Shown: piece by piece, positions 19,683-26,976 of the stretch
Numbering within the stretch: position 1 is the stretch's first letter
How the letters are laid out: each line of letters begins with the position of its first letter
Assembly: GCF_026001925.1 (NCBI RefSeq)
Contig: NZ_AP021869.1
Coordinates: forward strand, 1,550,001-1,614,000
Reading direction: 5' to 3'
From: Vibrio gangliei
GTDB lineage: Bacteria > Pseudomonadota > Gammaproteobacteria > Enterobacterales > Vibrionaceae
DNA: 64,000 nucleotides
Notes under the pieces: generated by a model
Database searches by the model: none
Seen by the model: only the letters and a program-made list of their open reading frames with translations
Told to the model about the DNA's origin: nothing
Program-made: the position numbers and the translations under genes

Positions 19683-20747
19683 TTAAAACTCGAAATCTAA
19701 CCAATCATCATTGTCTACAGAATTGTCCTCACTTTCAGTACATTGACTGGGTTCAAGTAGATTCACGAGCCTTTCACCTTGGTTCAAAAGGTGATCGTAA
19801 GTCATTATTGACAAACTCGTTAGCCTTGAATTCAAGCCATGTAGCGCTTTGTGTTTTTCAGGAGACCAATCGTAAGAACGACCAATAACAATCGTTGCTC
19901 TTGGATGATATGCAACAATTTCGGGGTGATCTGCTAACCCTTTGGATGCAACATCATTAAAGACATCCATATACCTATGGCATTGGCCAATTGCCTTAGA
20001 GACTTCAGAAGAAAAATAGAAATTCCGATGCGAACTATCGTAGTTTAAAACTTCCATATTTGGGCGCTTCAACTCGATGATATCCCTAAAGCCACCAATG
20101 ACATTGGATAACATCAAATCTAAGTGGTCATGAGGGGAGATGGCTCTAACATCGTCGTTAACGACGTAGGCATTACCAAATGCCCAAGGATATTCCTCAC
20201 ACCATTTTTGGTATATCTTTTCATCGTTTTCTTGGTTGTTCAGATGGTTACGCAATTGATTAACTGCTGACTTCATGTCTTTTAGGCGGATAGAGCCTTT
20301 TAACGCATTTGCTAATTCATCAGATAGGTCTGTATTTTCCAGATGCTTAACGATTTCTGTTTGAGATAACACTGCTGTTAACGCATTAGCAACTGATTGA
20401 GGGTCATGCTCAGCTAATTGTGCTGTACCGTCATTGACACGAATTAGAAGAAAGTCGCCCTCTGTTTCATCTTTAACCGCAACGTGAGATTTAATTGCTT
20501 CATATAGTTTGAGCAACGACCCTGCTTGTAATGACACAGACTTCTCATCAACGGGAAGCCACCCAAAAGGAGTTTTGTCTTTCTTGTACGTAATGATCTT
20601 TCCAGCAAGCTCTACGCCTTGAGATTTAGTTATATAGAATGGAACAAAGTCAATTCTTGAACGAGTGGTTTCATGGATCGTTACTGGATCACTGTACCCA
20701 ACGTTTCCTGACTTTGCTTGCTTTTTACCAATTGAGCCTACTGCCAA
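19683..20747 (-). CDS. Shedu anti-phage nuclease (SduA, DUF4263) as integron cassette
   Basis: 354 aa from TTG 20747, which has GGAGG 5 bases upstream; a further TTG at 20765 adds six residues. The C-terminal half is a DUF4263/Shedu PD-(D/E)XK nuclease: WCEEYPWAFG, then Asp210 (HLDLML), Glu225-Leu-Lys227 (RDIIELKRPN) and the conserved Gln255 in SEVSKAIGQCHRYMD. The N-terminal half is a sensing domain of unknown specificity. Shedu is a single-gene phage-defence system. The gene is bracketed by a full attC upstream (20771-20875) and an attC stub downstream, the layout of an integron cassette. Low-biased codon use contrasts with pflB. Confidence 0.85.
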   Translation of the reverse strand: MAVGSIGKKQAKSGNVGYSDPVTIHETTRSRIDFVPFYITKSQGVELAGKIITYKKDKTPFGWLPVDEKSVSLQAGSLLKLYEAIKSHVAVKDETEGDFLLIRVNDGTAQLAEHDPQSVANALTAVLSQTEIVKHLENTDLSDELANALKGSIRLKDMKSAVNQLRNHLNNQENDEKIYQKWCEEYPWAFGNAYVVNDDVRAISPHDHLDLMLSNVIGGFRDIIELKRPNMEVLNYDSSHRNFYFSSEVSKAIGQCHRYMDVFNDVASKGLADHPEIVAYHPRATIVIGRSYDWSPEKHKALHGLNSRLTSLSIMTYDHLLNQGERLVNLLEPSQCTESEDNSVDNDDWLDFEF

Positions 20748-20770
20748 ATTTACCTCCGAACTCAAAAGAA

Positions 20771-20875
20771 AGTTAACGTCACATTGAAGGGCGCTTTCAC
20801 TGGATTTTCAACAACAGCCGAACTCTAAACCACAAGTGCTAAGCGTTCGGCGTCCCTTTGAATGTTTTGTTAGAG
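20771..20875 (-). other. Integron attC site (VCR-like) after the HEPN cassette
   Basis: Read on the minus strand it begins CTCTAACAAAACATTCAAAGGG, has GCCGAACGCTTAGCAC, a central stem GCCGAAC/GTTCGGC, then CGCCCTTCAATG and ends GACGTTAACT. The outer arms CATTCAAAGGG and CCCTTCAATG are complementary with one extrahelical base, the hallmark of folded attC sites. The R'' and R' cores fit RYYYAAC and GTTRRRY at 6 of 7 positions each. It lies 5 bases after the HEPN stop and 24 bases before the Shedu start. Confidence 0.8.
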
Positions 20876-20880
20876 CACTG

Positions 20881-22344
20881 TTAAATGAGTGGTACATCAT
20901 TTGATAACACACTCAACTTATTATCTTTTTTTGCAAACTTTTCGGTGAAGTTAATAGCCAAGCATAGATATATTAATGCATGTCTCGTTTGTTTGAAAAC
21001 ATACATTCCTTTATCAACTAGCTCATCAGACGTAATTTTATACGCATAATCATGTTCGTTTTTCCAAGTAGAGAAACCTTCAAAACCAGGGTTCACAACT
21101 CTAACCCAACCGTGTTCTAGTTCATTGCGTAGTTCTCGCACTTCGAAAGCCGAATCATCAAGCCAATAAGAAGGTCTTCTCTCATCATCATCGTGCTGGG
21201 TAAAGTCTTTGCTTAACCAGAACAATGCAGTTAAAAATGGATTGTTCTGGTCTTTTAATTTTTTCTGCGTATCAAACCATTGCCGATTAAACGCAATCTT
21301 GGAGCTGTTTAATTCATAGTACTTATCTAAGAGTCTTGAGATTTTGTCTAGAACACTAAAACAGCCTTTCAAAGCGCTCTTTATTTTTTCAATGTATCCT
21401 TCGTAGATTACACCGTCTAATGTGTCTGTTAGATATTTATCTTTGTCAGTGAATTTTACGTATTTTTTATTCAACCCTTCGTAGAACAAATGACGAAAGT
21501 AGCAATACTCATTTTTCATTGATGAAAATGCCGCAGATAGATATGGGCCTTCAAAAACTGGAGTGCTATATGATGGAAAATTGAGAACATCGTGATCTAC
21601 AACCCAAGCATTTTCTAGATCATTTAATGGGTTGAGGAATAGTATATTATCTTTACACCAGCTCCGATATTTTGTTTCTTCTTTTGAATAGTCTGGCTTA
21701 TAAGGGTGAGCTAATAGATCAGGATCTTCGTCAAATGAATTTTGAACATGTTGAAGGAAGCGTCCAAATTCAGATCCTGAATCAACTTTGATACTTTCTC
21801 TAATACCATTATGATAAATTTCATCTTTAGCTAGTAGTTTTTTTGCATAGTTGTATGCATATAGCTGGTAATAATAAATATGCTCTTCATCGTATAAATA
21901 GTGAGAAATCCAAAGCAGACCTGTTGTAAGTCTATATAACCCGACTTCTTCGGCATCACCAAAATGGGAAATACCTTGTTTCCAAAGAGGAATGGCTTCA
22001 AAGGTTCTACATAATGTCTGTAGTGTATTTGCATGGTTTACTTCTACTTGAGGAAGTAGTTCATAAGCCTGACTTTTATATCGATAAAATTTCCTATGGC
22101 AAATGATAGCATTACCATAATTTGGATTGTTCCATCTGTCATTTCTATCAGAAGCTAAATGCTGGTATATATTCGACAAGTAGTAAGTCAATATACTTTT
22201 TATAATATCGGGAGCTTCACTTTCATCAGAGATGATTTTCTTTAACTCATCACAAAAACGTACTAAAGAGTCAATATCATTAGATTCAATACAAGTATCA
22301 ATGTTTCCTGCAAAAAAAGCGATCTTTTCGTTCCATTCGTCCAT
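20881..22344 (-). CDS. LA2681-like HEPN domain protein (putative ribonuclease) as integron cassette
   Basis: 487 aa. The C-terminal region has the HEPN active-site motif R-N-x3-H in LRNELEHGW (Arg406, Asn407, His411) within a helical domain, resembling the LA2681-like HEPN family. The N-terminal ~200 residues are helical and TPR-like (ANTLQTLCRTFEAIPLWKQGI; LYAYNYAKKLL), a likely sensor part. HEPN proteins of this kind are commonly metal-independent RNases in toxin or defence systems; the target is unknown. The gene is followed by an attC 5 bases after its stop and preceded by the remnant GTT/AGAC core split by the IS. AT-rich codon use differs from core genes. Confidence 0.75.
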   Translation of the reverse strand: MDEWNEKIAFFAGNIDTCIESNDIDSLVRFCDELKKIISDESEAPDIIKSILTYYLSNIYQHLASDRNDRWNNPNYGNAIICHRKFYRYKSQAYELLPQVEVNHANTLQTLCRTFEAIPLWKQGISHFGDAEEVGLYRLTTGLLWISHYLYDEEHIYYYQLYAYNYAKKLLAKDEIYHNGIRESIKVDSGSEFGRFLQHVQNSFDEDPDLLAHPYKPDYSKEETKYRSWCKDNILFLNPLNDLENAWVVDHDVLNFPSYSTPVFEGPYLSAAFSSMKNEYCYFRHLFYEGLNKKYVKFTDKDKYLTDTLDGVIYEGYIEKIKSALKGCFSVLDKISRLLDKYYELNSSKIAFNRQWFDTQKKLKDQNNPFLTALFWLSKDFTQHDDDERRPSYWLDDSAFEVRELRNELEHGWVRVVNPGFEGFSTWKNEHDYAYKITSDELVDKGMYVFKQTRHALIYLCLAINFTEKFAKKDNKLSVLSNDVPLI

Positions 22345-22408
22345 GCATTCTCTCGATTAAATGTAATGTGGATTTAGGTGGTCTAGACATAATGACTCCC
22401 ATGAAGGT

Positions 22409-22484
22409 GCTAGCCTCCAATATCGTGGGTTAGCTAAGCCAGAGCCATAATTAGTTTGCTAAAGAACTAAATTAGGAGGCTAGC
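22409..22484 (+). promoter_or_regulatory. Hairpin masking the transposase Shine-Dalgarno
   Basis: GCTAGCCTCC (22409-22418) is perfectly complementary to GGAGGCTAGC (22475-22484), which holds the GGAGG Shine-Dalgarno immediately before ATG 22485. A transcript reading in from outside would fold and block translation, a common protection of IS elements against read-through expression. Confidence 0.65.
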
Positions 22485-23639
22485 ATGAATAACGATAGCA
22501 CTATTTTTATTGGGTTAGATACCCATAAATCCTTCACCCAAGTCGCACTTTTAAAAGATAAACGTGGAGAAGCCCCTTCATCGTACAGTCGTATTCAATC
22601 AACTAAATCAGCATTTATAAAACTCAGCCAAACACTCCAATCCCAATTTCCTAAAGCTACCCTGAATTTCATTTACGAAGCTGGTCCTTGTGGATATTGG
22701 ATTTATCGATTGCTCACAAGCATTGGACACCAATGCTACATTGTTGCGCCATCTTTAATCCCCAAAGCGCCTGGCGATAAAATCAAAACCGATAAAAGAG
22801 ATGCCGCCAAATTAGCGCGCCTTTTTCGAGCAGATGAACTCAATGCCATCTATGTACCTGAAGCAGAAGATGAAGCTATACGTGATTTATCTCGCGCACG
22901 AGAAACGGCAATGAAAGATTTAAAAGATGCCAAATTCCAACTCAAAGGCTTCTTACTACGAAATAATATTACGGCAACGGTCAAAGATAACTGGTCTAAA
23001 AAACATTTAAGATGGTTAACAGAATTAGTGCTCCCTCATCACAGCCAACAAATTGTGCTGCAAGAGATGATTCAAATCATCTCGGAACGAATGCAACGAT
23101 TACAAAGGCTCGATAATGAGCTGCTATATCAAGTTAAAAACTGGCGTTACTACCCTGTTGTAAAAGCGATTCAAGCGATGAGAGGCGTTCGTTTACTCGT
23201 GGCATTAGGAACCATCGCTGAACTGGGGGATTTAAGGCGTTTTGACCACCCGAGAAAGCTCATGTCCTACCTTGGGCTTGTCCCATCTGAGCACTCTAGT
23301 GGACAAAAACGAAGACAAGGCAGTATTACAAAATGTGGCAATAAACGAGCTCGACGATTATTAGTTGAAAGTGCACATACTTATAAACACAAACCCAATA
23401 TCTCAGCAGAGCTGCAAATACGACAAGAAGACTTATCAAAAGAAATTATTGATATTGCTTGGCAAGCTCAGCTTCGGTTATGTCGGCGCTACCAACGATT
23501 AATGTTTTTAGGAAAGCACCGCAGTGTCGTCGTCACAGCGATAGCCCGTGAAATGGTCGCATTTATTTGGGCGATTGCTCGGGAGGTGGTAATCATACCG
23601 ATTGATCCACGCCAAAGAATATCAAGGTTACCAGTATGA
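22485..23639 (+). CDS. IS110-family transposase (IS1111 group), intact
   Basis: 384 aa. The N-terminal DEDD RuvC-like domain shows IGLDTHK, YEAGPCGYW and KTDKRDAAKLARL with the expected acidic residues; a coiled-coil-like linker follows; the C-terminal Transposase_20 domain has MRGVRLLVALGTIAELGDL and LGLVPSEHSSGQKRRQGSITK, which carries the serine nucleophile region. All motifs and length are intact, so the enzyme may be active. IS110-family recombinases are guided by a bridge RNA; in the IS1111 group this lies in the right non-coding end, matching the structured region at 23649-23865. The gene is antisense to the cassettes. Confidence 0.93.
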   Translation: MNNDSTIFIGLDTHKSFTQVALLKDKRGEAPSSYSRIQSTKSAFIKLSQTLQSQFPKATLNFIYEAGPCGYWIYRLLTSIGHQCYIVAPSLIPKAPGDKIKTDKRDAAKLARLFRADELNAIYVPEAEDEAIRDLSRARETAMKDLKDAKFQLKGFLLRNNITATVKDNWSKKHLRWLTELVLPHHSQQIVLQEMIQIISERMQRLQRLDNELLYQVKNWRYYPVVKAIQAMRGVRLLVALGTIAELGDLRRFDHPRKLMSYLGLVPSEHSSGQKRRQGSITKCGNKRARRLLVESAHTYKHKPNISAELQIRQEDLSKEIIDIAWQAQLRLCRRYQRLMFLGKHRSVVVTAIAREMVAFIWAIAREVVIIPIDPRQRISRLPV

Positions 23640-23648
23640 ATAATAAAT

Positions 23649-23865
23649 TAGTGTTAGCGCAACGCATTAAGCATCGGGTGTGGCATAAACTCCGACGGCG
23701 TTAGGATGGCAATAGCCTAACGGCTATTGAACCACGAGCATAGACTGCAGACAGGTGCCACGACGGAATAAGTAAGGTAAGCTCTGCTCACTTTAGAGTG
23801 AGTAATCTACGAATACCAGCATGATAACCGACGAAAGTACTTGCTTGAGCAATGCGTTAACACTA
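23649..23865 (+). ncRNA. Candidate bridge (seek) RNA of the IS1111-group element
   Basis: The non-coding segment after the transposase is closed by a long-range pairing: TAGTGTTA plus AACGCATTAAGC (23649-23672) with GCTTGAGCAATGCG-TTAACACTA (23843-23865). Inside lie stems CGTTAGG/CCTAACG (23699-23705 with 23716-23722) and CTCACT/AGTGAG near 23786. The segment GGCGTTAG at 23697-23704 equals the attC R' core context into which this element is inserted. Location on the 3' side fits the IS1111 group. Existence as an RNA is inferred. Confidence 0.6.
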
Positions 23866-23940
23866 TCTCTTTTTTAAAGAAAAATGCCCAAAATAACTGG
23901 GTAGAATTTTTGCGCTCTACTTGACAGTGGGAGTCATACC

Positions 23941-24062
23941 AACGCCCAATTAAGGTGTGAAGCACGCAATACCGATGCTACCGTATACCGCCTTAATCAC
24001 TAAAATTAACGCATACCAAAAATGCCACGCGTGTTGAATCACTCTTAAGTTGTTTGTTATGT
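23941..24062 (-). other. Integron attC site (VCR-like), split at its 3' core by the IS
   Basis: On the minus strand it starts ACATAACAAACAACTTAAGAG, contains CAACACGCGTGGCATTTTT and GGTATTGCGTGCTTCAC, and ends CTTAATTGGGCGTT, then continues across the IS as AGAC. The GCGTGGCATTTTT segment and the CTTAA...GGGCGTT end are characteristic of Vibrio attC sites. Length is about 122 bp plus 4. It begins 12 bases after the stop of the 110-aa cassette gene. Confidence 0.85.
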
Positions 24063-24074
24063 ATATACTTGCTG

Positions 24075-24407
24075 CTATTCTTGGAGCCAAGAAATTTCAT
24101 TTATCAACTTACACTCAAGGCTCGTCTGCAGCATTGATCTGGAACCTTCCTCTTTGTTACCGTTTGCATAAGTGTCAATAAGAGAATCCAAGACCAATAT
24201 AATATCGTTGACTTGCTCATCACTTAAGTCAAATTCTGCTTTGTAGTTCGGCGTGTTAACTACTTGCCATTGTTTTGCGTCAATATTTATATTTCTCGAA
24301 TAGAACGATGATAAGCTTTTCTTATTATCCAGGGTCACTGTAGCTTTCAACTCTGTAACAGGTTGCTCTATAGATAATTTTTCAATAGCTAAAGTACATT
24401 TTTTCAT
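24075..24407 (-). CDS. Unknown protein, first integron cassette
   Basis: 110 aa that I do not recognise. It starts at ATG 24407 with TTTGGAGGAA well placed 9 bases upstream. The N-terminal half is predicted beta-rich (LAIEKLSIEQPVTELKATVTL), the C-terminal half helical (DLSDEQVNDIILVLDSLIDTYANG). No signal peptide or membrane segment is visible. It is immediately followed by an attC and lies nearest the integrase relic, so it would be the first, most recently acquired cassette of the array. The attI site should lie between it and intI (24408-24644), but I could not define one. Confidence 0.7.
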   Translation of the reverse strand: MKKCTLAIEKLSIEQPVTELKATVTLDNKKSLSSFYSRNINIDAKQWQVVNTPNYKAEFDLSDEQVNDIILVLDSLIDTYANGNKEEGSRSMLQTSLECKLINEISWLQE

Positions 24408-24614
24408 TCTGCATTTCCTCCAAATATATAAAGCTTATTAGACGGCAAAGTGCCGCTTTTCCTGACAACTCTTTGCCTGTTTAGTTTTTCCACTATACAG
24501 CAAGTAGCCCTCAAGCCTATGTATAGAAATGACTATTTGTTTCATTCTTTAGATATGAATCAGAAAAGAAGGCACTTTTCCTGTTATCTATTGCTGAAAC
24601 CCGACACCCTTAGC

Positions 24615-24630
24615 CTGTACATAAAAACAG
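24615..24630 (+). promoter_or_regulatory. LexA (SOS) box in front of the integrase relic
   Basis: CTGT-ACATAAAA-ACAG is a perfect CTGT-N8-ACAG LexA site, 14 bases before the integrase ATG. SOS control of intI through a LexA box at this place is known in V. cholerae and class 1 integrons, so the site independently supports the intI assignment. Confidence 0.85.
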
Positions 24631-24644
24631 TATCAAGGTACCCA

Positions 24645-24809
24645 ATGAAATCTCCTTTTTTAACTTATATCCATGAATTTATGGTTAGCCGCCACTATGC
24701 AAATAAAACGATCAAATCGTATTTATATTGGGTACAACTATTCATAATTATCAGTCGATATTTTGATATGAAATATAAATTCTTGTGCATTGAAGTAATA
24801 GCAATATAA
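24645..24809 (+). pseudogene. Integron integrase (IntI) relic, N-terminal ~45 residues only
   Basis: The frame from ATG 24645 (AAGG 7 bases upstream) encodes MKSPFLTYIHEFMVSRHYA and NKTIKSYLYWVQLFI, which resembles the N-terminal core-binding domain of Vibrio integron integrases (V. cholerae IntIA begins MKSQFLLSVREFM, with YYAKKTIEAYLHWI). After about residue 45 similarity stops and the frame ends at 24809; the catalytic domain with the Arg-His-Arg-Tyr residues is absent. The orientation, divergent from the cassettes, and the LexA box are as expected for a chromosomal integron. A palindromic repeat (24811-24925) abuts the break and may have been involved in the deletion. Confidence 0.82.
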
Positions 24810-24810
24810 A

Positions 24811-24925
24811 TAGGAGATTCTGAATTGCGCTCGTACCTCACTTTTCAGAATGACAGGAAATATTAAGTTTTTTAGGGCGTCATTCCGTACAACGAGCGCA
24901 GCGAGTGAAGATACGGAATCTCCTA
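24811..24925. repeat. Palindromic intergenic repeat, two units (copy B)
   Basis: Unit 1 (24811-24854) runs from TAGGAGATTCTGAA to TCAGAATGAC; unit 2 (24879-24925) runs from GTCATTCCGTA to TACGGAATCTCCTA in the opposite sense. Unit 1 shares an exact 17-mer, in inverse orientation, with copy A at 2078-2094. It follows immediately after the broken integrase gene. The remaining bases to kdsB hold a terminator and no gene. Confidence 0.7.
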
Positions 24926-25010
24926 AAAGCTCGTTGAGACAAATGGGGTAGGAACGCGTATTACATGATTTTGAGTCACTCTCCTACCTCACTTACTCTG
25001 TAAGCAAAAA

Positions 25011-25034
25011 AAAGCTCAGAAAAATCTGAGCTTT
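25011..25034 (-). terminator. Rho-independent terminator after kdsB
   Basis: AAAGCTCAGA (25011-25020) pairs with TCTGAGCTTT (25025-25034); on the minus strand the stem is followed by a run of eight T. It ends the comEC-kdsB operon. Confidence 0.9.
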
Positions 25035-25053
25035 AACAATCTAAATATTCCAA

Positions 25054-25809
25054 CTACGCTAATTTCGATAAAATCTTACGCACGATTTCTAAGTCTTCCG
25101 GCGTGTCTACACCTGCGGCTGGGGCTTCTTTGGCTAGTGCGACATGGATTTTTTCGCCATACCAAAGTACGCGTAGTTGCTCTAGAGATTCAATTTGCTC
25201 TAGCGCGCTTGGTTGCCAGTTAATGTAGGTGTTAATAAAACCGGCGCGATATCCGTAAATACCGATGTGGCGCATAAGCGGTTGGCGGATGGTTTTGTCT
25301 TCTTTAGCCCAGGCGTCACGATCCCAAGGAATCGATGCACGGCTAAAGTACAGTGCGTAACCTTGTTCATCTGTTACCACTTTAACGGCATTCGGGTTGA
25401 ATACTTCTTGTGGCTCATCAATGTTCACCCCTAGCGTTGCCATTGGCGCTGTGCTATTGGCTAAGTTGTCTGCCACTTGTTTGATGATAGAAGGCGGAAT
25501 TAACGGCTCATCACCTTGTACATTCACGATAATGTGGTCATCGGCAATGCCCATCTTCTCAACCACTTCGGCTAAACGTTCGGTGCCAGATTGGTGATCC
25601 GGCGAGGTCATACACACTTCGCCACCAAAGCCTTTCACGACCGCTTCAATACGAGCATCGTCAGTGGCAACAATCACTCGTTCGGCACCGGCCTGAATCG
25701 CTTGCTCGTGTACCCACTGAACCATAGGTTTACCGGCAATATCTGCCAGTGGCTTACCCGGTAAACGAGAAGATTGGTAACGTGACGGGATAACGACAGT
25801 AAATGACAT
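25054..25809 (-). CDS. kdsB: 3-deoxy-manno-octulosonate cytidylyltransferase KdsB
   Basis: 251 aa. It activates KDO to CMP-KDO for lipopolysaccharide core assembly in the cytoplasm. The nucleotide-binding N-terminus [13 protein letters not shown] and the motifs VQGDEPLI and [11 protein letters not shown] are intact. It is the last gene of comEC-msbA-lpxK-ycaR-kdsB, with its start overlapping the ycaR stop. This gene is the first core gene to the right of the integron relic. Confidence 0.97.
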   Translation of the reverse strand: MSFTVVIPSRYQSSRLPGKPLADIAGKPMVQWVHEQAIQAGAERVIVATDDARIEAVVKGFGGEVCMTSPDHQSGTERLAEVVEKMGIADDHIIVNVQGDEPLIPPSIIKQVADNLANSTAPMATLGVNIDEPQEVFNPNAVKVVTDEQGYALYFSRASIPWDRDAWAKEDKTIRQPLMRHIGIYGYRAGFINTYINWQPSALEQIESLEQLRVLWYGEKIHVALAKEAPAAGVDTPEDLEIVRKILSKLA

Positions 25810-25988
25810 TAGCGCCCCTCGTCCATCGACATTTTACGTGCTTCAACTTCCAACATCACTGGAATGCCATCTTTAATTGGGTAGGCTAAACGGTCAAACT
25901 TACAAATAAGCTCTTGTTTTTCATTGTCCAATACCACTTTACCTTTGCATACTGGACAAGCCACGATTTCAAGTAGACGATGATCCAT
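25809..25988 (-). CDS. ycaR: Trm112-like small zinc-ribbon protein YcaR
   Basis: 59 aa from ATG 25988, the family start [16 protein letters not shown]; the frame remains open upstream inside lpxK, but that part is lpxK sequence. Trm112/UPF0434 family with one CPVCKG pair of cysteines and a later Cys in [20 protein letters not shown]. Its role in bacteria is unclear; its fixed place between lpxK and kdsB suggests envelope-linked co-expression. The start lies within the last 20 bases of lpxK, and its stop overlaps the kdsB start. Confidence 0.92.
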   Translation of the reverse strand: MDHRLLEIVACPVCKGKVVLDNEKQELICKFDRLAYPIKDGIPVMLEVEARKMSMDEGR

Positions 25989-26976
25989 ATTGACTCTTAA
26001 CCTCTGTGATTTTTTCAATAATATTCTGTTTATCTTGCGCTGAAATATTGGCCGACACGGGTAAATACCACCAGTTATCTTCGGCAAATTGATAGCATTT
26101 CACCGCATCTTTTTCTGTCATGATTAAATGCTTACCCTGTTTGGCAAGCTGCTGTAATTCCGATTGTTCGAATGCTTGATGATCGGCAAACGCCTGAGTT
26201 TTGATCACTTCAGCATCTAAGGTTTCTAATGTTTTAAAGAAACGCGGCGGATGACCGATACCTGCAAAAGCCACCAATTGTGACAGCGAATTAACAGGCA
26301 CTTTCTCGCCCGTTTTTAGGTTCACTGCGTCACTCGGCTCAAGCGTCATCGCGATTTCATTGCTTTGAGCTTGACCACCATTAGTGATCAAGAAATCGAC
26401 TTCATCTAATCGTTCTAGCCCTTCACGTAATGGGCCAAATGGAATGTAGTGCTGATTACCAAAACGGCGCTGGCCATCAATCACAACAAATTCAATATCT
26501 CGCTCTAAAGCGTAATGCTGCAAACCATCATCGGTGATGATCACGTCGACATCATGTTGCAATAAGGCTTGTACAGCTTGGCTTCGTACTGGATCAACCG
26601 CAACAGGTGCACCAGTTCTACGTTTAATTAAAGCGGGTTCATCGCCCGATTGCGAACTAGGCGTATCAAGTTCAACAACCAAAGGATACTTGGCTGCTTT
26701 GCCACCATAACCACGGGAAACCACACCCGGTTTCATTCCAAGCGCTTGCAACGTCTCGACTAGCCATATCACCACCGGCGTTTTGCCATTGCCACCAGCG
26801 GTAATATTACCGGCAACAATAACTGGCACAGGCGCGCGGTAACGAGGTTTGTCGCCGGCCATATATGACTGGCGACGTTGACGGCTTATCAGCTTAAACA
26901 ATTGACTTAACGGCCATAATAACGGCGCAAGCACATAACCTAGCGGATGACGATGAAACCAAATTTTCTCAATCAT
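25969..26976 (-). CDS. lpxK: Tetraacyldisaccharide 4'-kinase LpxK
   Basis: 335 aa inner-membrane-associated kinase that phosphorylates the 4' position of the lipid A precursor. P-loop segment [15 protein letters not shown] is near residues 55-70; [17 protein letters not shown] and RSQAV are further family motifs. An N-terminal hydrophobic helix ([18 protein letters not shown]) anchors it. It overlaps msbA at its start by one base and ycaR at its end, so it is translationally coupled. Confidence 0.96.
   Translation of the reverse strand: MIEKIWFHRHPLGYVLAPLLWPLSQLFKLISRQRRQSYMAGDKPRYRAPVPVIVAGNITAGGNGKTPVVIWLVETLQALGMKPGVVSRGYGGKAAKYPLVVELDTPSSQSGDEPALIKRRTGAPVAVDPVRSQAVQALLQHDVDVIITDDGLQHYALERDIEFVVIDGQRRFGNQHYIPFGPLREGLERLDEVDFLITNGGQAQSNEIAMTLEPSDAVNLKTGEKVPVNSLSQLVAFAGIGHPPRFFKTLETLDAEVIKTQAFADHQAFEQSELQQLAKQGKHLIMTEKDAVKCYQFAEDNWWYLPVSANISAQDKQNIIEKITEVKSQYGSSST

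Larger units (their letters stand above)
22385..23940 (+). mobile_element. IS1111-group IS110-family insertion sequence inserted in an attC core
   Basis: 1556 bp. Subterminal inverted repeats ATGACTCCCA (22392-22401) and TGGGAGTCAT (23928-23937) lie 7 and 3 bp from the ends, the spacing known for the IS1111 group. There is no target duplication. On the minus strand, attC reads GGGCGTT up to 23941 and continues AGACCACC from 22384, so the element splits a perfect GTTAGAC core (GTTRRRY). Published IS1111-attC elements target exactly such sites. It has one intact transposase, a short left non-coding end and a ~300-bp right non-coding end. Confidence 0.88.

Noticed and set aside
24408..24644. attI site between the first cassette and the integrase relic
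   Set aside because: Expected here, but attI sites share little sequence beyond a GTTRRRY core and I could not point to one convincingly.
24450..24644. N-terminal extension of the integrase frame from 24450
   Set aside because: The IntI-like start with RBS and LexA box is at 24645; the upstream codons show no similarity and overlap the regulatory region.
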